64,000 bases of DNA from Nephromyces sp. MM_2019 (taxonomy: Eukaryota; Apicomplexa; Aconoidasida; Nephromycida): positions 21,967 through 85,966 of the forward strand of contig JADHZB010001199.1 of NCBI GenBank assembly GCA_015657535.1. Direction: 5' to 3'. Numbering within the stretch: the first letter of the stretch is position 1; each line of letters begins with the position of its first letter. Shown piece after piece: positions 49,331 to 59,603 of this stretch. Under the pieces are notes generated by a model, which did no database searches, was not told the origin of the DNA, and saw only the letters and a list, made by a program, of their open reading frames with translations. The position numbers were made by a program, and so were the translations under genes.

Positions 49331-51133
49331 TTAACCGAAACATTGAATCTACGAGATTTCTACATAGGCGCCTCAACTATTACCTTTGAATTCCCACCCT
49401 GGAGTTCGCTCAGCGTCCTTTGCATCACTTGTAACTTTTAAAAAACAAAAAGTATGGTCATTAATTCATAGTCGTTCAATTCACTTGCTAAATTGCAGTT
49501 CATTGCCGTAGGTACGGTATCTCATATATGCTCGGTCATAATATCCCGGAGTATACCTTCAGGAGTTGCCTCATCGTTACGTCGCTAGTGGGGGTTCTCA
49601 ATTTTAGAATTAAGCAAGCGCAAGTGATACGCACTTCGCATGCGTGCACAGCCGTGAGTGCTTTGTGCGACCTCGTGGAAGCGGGATCACGTGTATGCAA
49701 TTCAGCGGCGGAAGACGCGTACTACCAGGCGAAGCACATTATGTGGTTTTTGGGCAGCGTTCGTGTAAGGCGAAGCGAGATTTTCATATCTATGGTAGTG
49801 CAATAGATTAAACTTTCAAAATAACTCCCTTTTGAAAAAAAATTTATCTGTTGCGCTTTGGGGCTGAATGGCTAGTCTAAAAGTTTATCTTAGCCTGAGT
49901 CTGGGAACCACGTTGTTTAATAATACAGCTGCTAAGAAACATACTATGTAAGCAGATCGATAACTTAATTTAGTAGCAAGTATGAGGAGCATCCAACCAC
50001 GTTTTACCTGAGCACGATTATATCATATCTGACGTGGTATCCTCGCGTTCTGTAAAGATCCACCACATCTCTTGAAAACCAGGGATCGAGAGTAGTAGTA
50101 TCATCACTGCCAGACGTCGCTCGCGACATACTTGGAAGACAGCCCTATCCAAGTGCAAGCCAGAAAAATACCTCTACGGCCAGACATTCTATTAGCAGTT
50201 TTAGCATGACATGAGGCCGAAGCCCATATCCTAAGGAACCTCACAGCATCCGGAGACTTTACAACGAATAGAGTTTACGTAAGCAAAGTTTATGGTGAGG
50301 CGCTTGAGCGCAAGCTAGCTAAAAAACATGGGCTCTACTATAACAAGTTCTTCAGTATTATTACATCCAACGCTGTAGACAGACAAGTAGTTCACTACAG
50401 ATACCGAATACATTCTGGAACCTCGGAATCGAAAACTTTATGACACTTTTCCCCCTCAATTCCTTTGATGTGTAAAGCCTGTAAAAAAGCTAGTTGATCG
50501 AACGCGGCACGACGCGGATGGCCACCAAGGATCATGGTGAAAGAATAGTCCACGTAAATAAATTTGCTGTTTGCTGTGAAAAGCACAAAAAAAAATCTTG
50601 AAAGGATTATAAAAAAGGGACTAAAACGGGGCACGGTTCCTTTACAGCAGCCTGTTCTATCCCAGATCTTTAAATTCTTCAATAATTATGAGCGGTTCAC
50701 CTAAAATTTTGCCCTGCCGGCGCCCCTGGAACGTAAGCGTAATGCCGCAGAATCAATTTGTAAAATTTTTTCACTGAATTGTAAAATTGTGCGAACCTGC
50801 TTTAGGGCAGGTGTATGGCTGCTGGCTACATACTTGGCATGATATAATGCCAGATATATTTCCCTTAGTTAAATTTTTGCTCAAATCCAGCCCTATTTAA
50901 CCGATGATCGGAAGTATAAGCATAGCCCTTCGGTGCCACTTAGGAGGAATCTATCTAGAATACCCAGGAATGGAAAACCAGAAGGTAGCTACAGCATAAA
51001 GCATTTAATTGCAACTTTTAACGCAGTGGCTGCACACAAAAATTTAAGGGTTCTAACAACGGTTACTCTCCATATCACACAAACCATGATAAAGGCAGTT
51101 TCAAATTCAGCATTCCATGGCCAATTAAAGTGA
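49331..51133 (+). CDS. Uncharacterised plus-strand gene, four in-phase 3' exons
   Basis: Proposed exons are about 49331-49430, 49499-49764, 50216-50386 and 50891-51133 (TGA). Junctions CACTT|GTAACT, TTCGT|GTAAGG and GACAA|GTAGTT pair in phase with the acceptors GCAG, TGAG and CCAG. The exons are noticeably richer in G+C than their introns, which supports them. No family is recognised. Visible pieces include CDLVEAGSRVCNSAAEDAYY followed by QAKHIMWFLGSVR, then VYGEALERKLAKKHGLYYNK, and a C-terminal helix-rich tail (AVAAHKNLRVLTTVTLHITQ). The segment around HIMWFLGSV loosely recalls the W-L helix of PEX11, but the remainder does not fit, so I make no call. The start is missing. The TGAG acceptor at 50215 is the weakest site. 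Confidence 0.38.
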
Positions 51134-53457
51134 TTGCTTGCTTGCTCAGCTGGCGTTGTCATCACACGACGCATGCTCAGAAATGCATAATATATAGGCT
51201 ATAATGAACACAATCCTCTAGCCATGCGCTGCACAAAATTTAACTATTTGAGCGGTACAAGTTATTACGGTTATTAACGAATTTTTTCGGATCCAATTTT
51301 TGAGAATGAAATCGAGCTGGACGGATATTTTTAACTCGGCTGGCGCTTTTATAACTACGCAGCTTCAAGCTATTTTAAACTAGGAAAAATTGCAGTTTGC
51401 AGCTTCCCTTGATTTTAGCAGTAGCCATTACGAAAATATCGCAACTCTTTACATTACAGGATATACCCGACACGATTAAGCTTATATCATATTAAAAAAA
51501 CGTAAATTTACCAAGTGATTAGAGTAGTAGAACAACAGTCACAAAGCAATTTTTTCTGCTGTATAATTATATGCAGCAAAGGCTGATATCTCAAATTTTA
51601 CACTAAGTATTTATAATCCGCTTATTGAAAAAAAATTATTGGGACAAAGACAACCGTAATTTCTATTCCTTAAGTAGGCCAGAAGCATACAATTCTTTAC
51701 CGGGTTGGTAAAAGCCGCAAAATACTAGATTCTATTAAATATGACATTTACAAGCAAAGGTGTACTATAAGAGACGACAGTTATATCTTAGTCCACCTGC
51801 CGAATAATATGCTGTATTTCTTCTAAGATTGATCGCCCAGCACGAGGACCAAAAAATTCATGAGTAAGCTAGCCACTGCCTGAATGGCCTTAAGCTGATT
51901 CGTAAATCACTGATATTTCAGAAAAATTCTACGCATTATGATACTAAAAAGTAAAAATAGAAGCTGAAAAAATCTGCCTTCAATCCCCCACGCTGGCACA
52001 CATGTTGGAGACAAAGCGAAATGAGTGAAAAAGATGAAAAGGGGTCCAAACCAATCATATCATAAAATATCATAAAAATTAATACGTTTCATGAATCCCA
52101 AACTGCCTTCAGTACCATAGTCTTCATACAGCAGTGGTGAATTATATGCTCAATAAGCAAATAGGCGCTATCTTACGCATAGGCATTCAACTGGGTCCAG
52201 AAAAGAAAAGGGAAAACTCTAAGAGAAAAGAAAAATCTGTGGGGGAAGAAATACATTTACTATCGCCAAAGCAACTTCCAAAAGTAACCAGCGCAGGCTC
52301 CGAGGACATAACTCGAAATCGGGCGAAGCTTATTGAAGTGGCAAGGAAAAACGGTATGCCATAATAAAAAAAATAATCAAAACAGAAGGGTAACGAACCA
52401 AAGCTTTTTGAATAGTACTGCCCAAAAAGAGTATTGCTTAAAACCTATCCTAAAAAAAAGACACCAAAAAATGAAAAACTGAAGAAGCGCCCAAACTTAT
52501 TATCGAATATGATTTGCAGAGAGAGGGTTCGAGTCATCTACGCAAAGATGTGTTATACTACCCGATAAAAACTCTAATTCAACGGATGTACAGCGGTAAG
52601 CAAACTATTCCGCAGGCTATTGCAGCTATTGTAGAACAAATATATACCCCAGAGACTTAACATTCTAAACATTTAGCATGGCAACAATAAATGCATTTGT
52701 TGCGCTTACATCAAAAATTAATAAAATTGAGGTAATCATTCCCAAAATAATATCACTACAAAAATATTCTAGGTAAAAATATCCCTTCATTCCAAGTGTT
52801 AATGAGCTGAATAAAAGTGATCAATCTTTGTTTTTCAGGGAACCAGCATATACCATAAAAAAAGGAATAAGTCTTTCTGATATTATCAAGTCTCACAAAT
52901 GGATGATCTTCGCTCTATCTACAGTTGAAAGATAACAGAAAGACTGCTAAAACATGACTTCTGTTGTGGCAGCAACAAGAAACAGCGGTCTTTATAATTA
53001 AAATAAATTTTGAAAAGCTGATAAATAATGCAAGCCAGCTTCTTGTGAATTACTCTTATAGACAAAATCTTTACATCAAAGTCAGTCATGCCCGCAAGAT
53101 TCATCAGTATTTCAGAGCTATTAATAGCAAGCTGTGCATAAACCTTTATTCCAGGAGAAAACGCAAAAAGCTCGCTTTCAAATAAATTTACTGTCCACGT
53201 GAGGATCCAGGAGAAAAATGCTCAACTACAGCAAGTATGATCGAGAAAAAAAGTCTGTTAAGCAATATGCATCTCCTTTGAGTGCCTAATAAAACACTCG
53301 TACTTTAAACAAGTGTAAAGAACCACAAAAGTTCAACCTGCGATAGTAAAGCATGTATCAAACGATTAGCCGCACATCAGGCATTGAGCTTCGAGGATGA
53401 TGATCATGAGGCACTATCAAACCGGGATACCAGCTCTAGTGTTCGCATCAAAATTAT
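51134..53457. other. A-rich spacer downstream of the PPR gene
   Basis: Mainly the 3' flank of the minus-strand PPR gene. One plus frame, 52143-52364 (ATG, 73 codons, Lys/Glu-rich, ending AKLIEVARKNGMP), is possible coding sequence but has no partner exon. A GGTTCGAGTC word at 52526 resembles a tRNA B box, but no cloverleaf surrounds it. Confidence 0.4.
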
Positions 53458-55477
53458 TCACTGGGATTTCGCCATTTCACAAGCAGAAAGAAACCTTTCA
53501 CCTAGCGGAAAAAAAACTATGCCTTTTTTCTCAGCCATGTTAAGCAATTCTTTCACCTCAGAATGCATATTCAAATTATGAAATGCTACTATTGCATAGC
53601 TTAATGTCAAGCTATCAGGGCGTACTCCAAGTTTCTCCGCTCGTAGAGTCAGTAGTTCTGAATAAATTGCAAGGGACTCATGCCATTTACCAGCATTTAT
53701 ACATGCACCGATTGCACAGTTATATGCTTCAGTGGTTACACCTGAGACAAGAGCAAGAACAGCTTTAAATTTGACTTTAGCAAAATTCGGGCCGATATAT
53801 AAATACAAAAAATGTAGGCTTACAAAGCTTGAACAATGTTCCACATAAGCAAAAAAAAACTTCAATGCAGAGTATACTATAGAGGTTACCTTTTACACGC
53901 GTCAGCATACGCCTCAAAACTCGCAGAGCAGGTAACCACTCTCCACACTCCTTACAAGAATAGAGCACCATAAGATATGCTCGAGGATTTTTTAATGCGA
54001 AAACAGAGGATTCAAGTTCATTGAGAATCTCTATTGCTTTTCTCCACTGACCACAATTACTATAGCCTTCAATGCAATGCATGTAGGAAACTTCGTTGGG
54101 TAGAACATGAGGAACTGCAGCAAGCATAGCCTTCCATGTTTTTTCCAATCTTTTTTTGTCTTTTAACCTCGCTGAAATTCCTAAGACGATATTGAATGTG
54201 TTTAAATCAGGAGAATTATCCTCGTCTGATATTAGGTCGTTGAAGATACTATTAGATTCGTTCCAAAGCCCTGCAAGATCGCAAGCAATCAACAACTGGT
54301 TCGTAATACATAGATTAGTGCCAAAACCCCGTGAACGCATTTCATGATAGTACTTCAGAGCTTCCACAGCAAAACATGATTTCGCACACGCAAGCACGAC
54401 GTTGGCATAAGCAGAGTATGGAATACGCTCGATTAAAATATCCTTTCTCATTTCCTCAAACGCTTCAATAGCACCATGAGCCATGCCAAGTTTTTCTAAT
54501 GCGCTCAACAATATACCATAAGCCGTTACATCAGGATGCAATCCGGACTCCTTTAAGCTCTCAAAAAGTTGTAGCACAGTCCGGCTCATGTAGGCCTTTT
54601 CGCATGCGGACATAACAGCATGGTAGGTTATCAAATCAGGGTAAATTTTGTTTTCTGTCATTTCATGAAAAACTTTCATCGCTGTCTCCCCGTCCCCATT
54701 GCGCTCGTAAGCATTAAGCGCAGCATTATAAACCGCAGTGGCAGCGTCAATACCTGTAGGTAATTTAGCAGAGCGTGATCAGTTTCCTGAATCATATCAA
54801 CACCATAGGCCGGAAAATGGCCAAAAAAAACTAAAAAGGAATGTTAGGTACATCAAGATGCATCGTGAAAAATAACACCATACACTCAAAAAAAATATCA
54901 AGCCTAAAAAATATACTTCAGCAAGATGGTACAAAAAAATTAATACGAATAGAAAGTCAACTAAATTGCATGGTATTTATTACCCAAAATGAAAAGTATC
55001 GATAAGGGGAGCGGAATATATAAAAATCAATTCATAAGCGCAATTGCTTTGTAATCCATTATCTAACATACCTCCTGATTCCTGAGCTTCCACCAAGAGA
55101 CTTATAGCCTTTTGCCAATCCAAACCCAGAGGTTTAACATCTGAGCTTTCGCTGCCATGCTTACTGCCTTGAGGTAATTTCACACCTACCGGATTATCTT
55201 GTGATGCAGGCGTCGCATCAATATTTTCCCTCGGGTTATTATTACCAAATTCCTGGGAAGCCTTCCTTAGTGACTTTTCGTGATATGCACGGGTCCTCGG
55301 TATTAGCAAGGGAAGAGGACCGATTGTGTCGTAAGCAAGCCTTTTTAGATAAAATGCCGCAGGTAAAGCATGGAATGCTGGTGATGAGCGAATTGATGCA
55401 TGACATAAATTTTGAGGTAAGAGATGGATAGAGAAAACCAGCACGAAAAGCGCCTTGCAAGAAAAAGCTATTGACAT
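53458..55477 (-). CDS. Pentatricopeptide repeat (PPR) protein with probable plastid-targeting leader
   Basis: PPR proteins bind organelle RNA in a base-specific manner for processing, stability or translation. Exons are 55477-55072, 54753-53890 and 53741-53458, with GT-AG junctions each splitting a Gly codon in phase 1 (517 aa). At least nine or ten repeats of about 35 residues follow the V-T-Y-N-x-x-I/L-x-A-C-x-x-x-G pattern, for example DLITYHAVMSACEKAYM, DVTAYGILLSALEKLGMAHG, NEVSYMHCIEGYSNCGQWRK and TEAYNCAIGACINAGKWHES. The Met at 55477 opens a classic hydrophobic signal peptide (MSIAFSCKALFVLVFSIHLL) followed by an acid-free, Ser/Arg/His-containing stretch, the layout of two-part apicoplast leaders. 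An in-frame ATG at 55666 would add 63 basic residues and hide this leader. No extra catalytic domain (DYW, SMR) is seen. RNA target unknown. Confidence 0.85.
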
Positions 55478-58319
55478 GCGCACTACGTTTTTCCTGCAAC
55501 GTGCAGGGCATTTACCAGGTTTTACTGTTGAGCGAAGTCGTGCTGCCGTTCTATCACCGTGACTGGAGAACAAGCAGGAGTTCCAAAAGCGTTTGTCTAG
55601 CACACTTCTTCGTTTATGCAAAAGCTCAAAAGGCCTTGAGCGGTGAGGTTCTATCCCGCAAGGCATTGCTGCCAATGTGTGACATAGTGGTCATAAAGCT
55701 GGTAATCTGCATGTTATACAAGACTCTGAATATGGATGTGGTAGTTTATTGATACGTTTTGAGCGGGCTGCTTCGGTGGTAGTATTAATTGAGGCTGCAG
55801 AACCGGGAGAGATCCACCAGAATTCCCGTCACCGTCGTGGAGTTACCTTGGAGATAGTGGTGGCTTAGCTATCTCCGGAGTAAACTAGGAGTATCTTGTG
55901 GTGTGGTTGGTTCTACCTGGGTGCTAACGGAATCCTCTGCCCGGTCGTGTACATTCAAATACTTTCTTGTATATCAGGCGTAGCATGGATTGCTTGTAGT
56001 TGCATGTCAAAAAAAAGAAGATAAAAGATCGTGGTGCATTGACTTCCTTGATCTCTGTGGTACGCAGCTTACTTCCAGGGATTTTTTCAGGCGTTTGCTA
56101 AAGGGATACTAAAATTTGAATGCTGGTTAACGGGGTAAGCAGTTTCTTAGTTTATTTGTAGCACAATACTGGCACAGCATCGACCAGCCCCAGAAAATGC
56201 GAGACAATTGGCTTTGCTGACGCATGTACTGGAAACATTGCTGAAACCACAGGTGGCTCGATATTCCGTCGCCATTTTCTTTTTATGAGTAAAAATTCTA
56301 CCATCATGCTAAATTACATTATATATCCGGTTTTGGTTCAGTTTGGACGCAAATGCTCACTTCACGGTGGGGCAAGCGTGCATAATATTTATTGCTCGAG
56401 GCAGAACGCATGAAGACATCTTGCCTGGGAACGTAGTTCAACCAGAAAGATCAAGTATATATCACACTGCATAAAAGTAAACGTAATAGGATATACTCAA
56501 TCGATTTCTTAACTACACAAAGGGAGCTTTTACACAGTTAAACGCTAGTGATTTTATAGGGCAGACAAGGTCTAAAATACGATGCCTATTATGTGTAGTG
56601 CCTCTAAAGTGGGATTTTCGTGTGCTGTACGCGTTCTGCAAGTCTCGCTAAAAGTGGAGAAGCAAATTTTTATGGCATTAAACACATGTATATAAATAAG
56701 AGCTATCTTTCGCTATATGATACAACGATCAAATTGGTAGTTTATCTGGGATTAAGGATATACATAATGGCATGAATATAAAGTGATACTGGTGACATGC
56801 TTAAAAACTAGACACTTTCGTCGTCAGGGCAGTTAGGTCTTAAGCACGCTGCACGGAGACATACGTGACCTGCGATTTGCTGAAATTTATTTTGTTCGCT
56901 CGTTTGGTATTAGCTGCCATTGCAGCAGAGAGAGAATACAGGAGCGGAGGTCAAACATACCATGAACAATGATGGGGGAATTCTAAATTTTGAGGTTCCC
57001 TTCGTTTTCTCATATTACAAGTCAGTTGCTTCTATAGCTTGTGAGGGAAGTTTGCCACGCACTACCATGGTTGGTTAGAAAGAAATGCACGATACAATGC
57101 ATTCAGCGTAAATTGTGAATTCTCTTCAATTGCAATGCATTCGTGTTAAAGTAATCGTACAGAGGGCCTTGTAGAGCTGGTCAATATTGCCTACAGGTGA
57201 ATTTGGGGTATGTTATTTTGAAATATCCTTCCTCAGTTTAAATAACCGAAAATTGTAAGCATGTTTTAATTCCACCGAAGCCGCTCACCTTGAGAAAGCT
57301 TCGTTGCGTTTAAAAGATTCTTGTAAATGACATGCAGCCAAACCTCTGGTTTGCATCAGTGCGCGCTAGCGCTGTGTCACGTTAATTCCTGCAATAAAAG
57401 GTTATTTACATATTTGAAGAGTTGCAACTTGTTCAACTGACACCGGTCATATCATTGCCTAGCCTAATACTCCGCGCAAAAGTTGCTGGTTAAGATTCTC
57501 AATGCGGCCTCACTTCGTACCCTAGATACTTGCAAAGATAATTGTGCGTCTTCATTTTGTGGAATCAACGTATATCATTCTTCAAGTAACTGGAGGGATC
57601 AATTTAAATTGCGTCTACGCGTCTGTAATTACAGTGAAGCCGGCAAGACATTTGCGCGGTTGAAGTTGGACAACAAAGTAACTTGCGTCCATCCGAAAGC
57701 TGTTCATGTCGTTCTCAACTTACTCACGTAACGTGTCAAAAGGACTTACTAATCATTGGTGATTATAAAATGCATGTAAAGCTGATACCGGGTTTTTGGG
57801 GTTGTTTTTCTGAATTAAAGGTAGCGCATCCTCTAAATACGGCATCTGGAATGAGTGCCACCCTTCTACCGGAATATGTCAAATCCCCGTGGAAAGTTAT
57901 GTGGGAATTATTGAGTAATCCATTCAGCTTAATCCCAAAACCCAAGTGGCTAAATAGGAAACGTAAGTTCAGGAAAGTACGCTGAGTGAGTATTCCGTGA
58001 AGGTTAATCCTGTTGGGCTACGCAGATGAGGTTTAAAGAGTATCAATAGGCTTGCATTGTAATAAGATAAAATGTTACTTGCGTAGCAGGTTGTTTTGGG
58101 ATATAACACATCCCCTCGCGAGAAATATACATTTTTCGACGTTGAATAATCGCTCTTATTCGAGTGATACGTAGGGTTGTTCGAGCCCACCGGCAGATAC
58201 AATAATGAAATATTGAAACGTAGATGAGGAGGCAGCACTCTGCAACAGGGTAATCTAAACAAGGCTTGAAAGTAGCTGCTAAGAAATTTAGTGTTCTTAA
58301 AAATAAAGCGCGGCCTTTC
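55478..58319. other. Spacer between the PPR gene and the small secreted-protein gene
   Basis: Mixed composition. A plus frame at 57463-57731 is open for about 90 codons (Cys-containing, ending VHVVLNLLT) and overlaps another, 57683-57985, with a basic tail (PKPKWLNRKRKFRKVR). They could be exons of an unknown gene but cannot be joined in phase. The rest, 55.7-57.4 kb, shows nothing. Confidence 0.35.
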
Positions 58320-58653
58320 ATGGCCTCTCGCTCTGCTTGCGCGTTAGCAGTTCAATTAATAGTTCTTCACGGAAGTGTAGCTTTCTTTGGTGTGCAGGTC
58401 CATGGCAGTCTAACAAATGGAGATGGTATCAAAGGCATGGATACTGGGCCACAAGAAAAAAATTACTCTCCTTTCAAACTTATCGGCCATTTAGGTAAAA
58501 AATTTCATGAGCGCACGCAGCTGCTACGTAATCTTGTAGGTTGATTTGTAACCTGAAAAATTAAATTTAATTTTCTTAGGTACCATGAGGTTAAAGGGAC
58601 AGGACCGGATCCTCCAAAACCCTGGCAGAATAGTAGCTACTACAAGCCGCTAA
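58320..58653 (+). CDS. Small predicted secreted protein, 97 aa, two exons
   Basis: Exon 1 is 58320-58539 and exon 2 is 58580-58653 (TAA). The GTAG|GTTGAT donor and TTCTTAG acceptor keep phase and give a 40-nt intron. If that intron is not used, the product ends in VG at 58544 with 74 aa. The N-terminus MASRSACALAVQLIVLHGSV followed by AFFGVQVHG is a convincing signal peptide. The mature part is short, basic and hydrophilic (PFKLIGHLGKKFHERTQLL), with no recognised domain or cysteine pattern. It converges on the 3' end of the synthase gene. A secreted effector-like or plastid-targeted role is possible, since a signal peptide also begins apicoplast leaders, but nothing in the sequence decides this. 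Confidence 0.45.
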
Positions 58654-59603
58654 AGAAGTCTGTGCGATTCTGGTGAATGCATGCATCTTTTCAAAGCCTA
58701 GCATGAGTAGTCCTTCGCTCCCCTTTTTTGAAGGGTGCTGGAGTGGTGGCTCGGTATAGCTTATTACTGCATAAAGCATTCCAGCAAACAACGCAGAGAA
58801 TTACAGCCGGAGTAGAATAGAAACTTGAGTTCTAGAAATTCAAAATCGAAGTTTTTTAGTGCTTGGTGTTACCTCCCTCATGTTCCGTAACAGGTTAAAA
58901 CTCTTAAACTATCTTCCACGAGTATTAAACTTGATGCTATCACAGAATACGTGTAATCTCTACGCCTGTCCCAAATAGAATTAAATTCAATGCTAAAAAA
59001 GCAACTAATACTCCAGGGGTATGCTCTTACTGGGTGGTCGATGTGACAGTTCGTTTGCTTGGGGCATATGGTGTTGCTTGAACCCTTTGGTATATACAAC
59101 ATTAGGAGCCATTTTAGTGATTCGAGTTGCCATGTCGGAACGTTTTTGGAAATATGTCTTCGCCTTTCCACCCAGCTCTGGCTGTTTAAACGCCAGCAAA
59201 AAATCCTAGGCAAGGTAGCGCACGTAACGAGGTAATGACAAGTTTAGCACCTTTTTTTCAACAAATTAAAGTACATATTCATGAAATATATGCATGCAGC
59301 TTCACAATGGAATACAGAAATATTCTGTGCTTTTGTAGAAATACAATTTTCTGGCTATAATAAGCGTATCTAGTTTGAGGGAGAGAGAAGCTGTCTTTAT
59401 TGTCACCATTCGTGGAGTAATTCAATAAAACTTGGCCTCATTGTGGAAGCCTTCGCACATACCATGTCTGTCTTTAGTTTGAGCCACTACTGTAAAACCT
59501 CACTCTAATGAAAATTCAGGGAAATAAAAATTCCTTGCATCTGGTGCTCTAAAAGTTATTGGAGGTCATTAAAAAAGAAAGGAGAATCGTATTATGCAGG
59601 GTG
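58654..59603. other. Convergent 3' spacer between secreted-protein gene and synthase gene
   Basis: No gene seen. The open minus frame 59213-58878 has no start, splice or protein signature. Likely 3' UTRs of the two converging genes. Confidence 0.4.

Noticed and set aside
52520..52545. tRNA-like B box GGTTCGAGTC
   Set aside because: No matching A box, acceptor stem or anticodon arm at the right distances.
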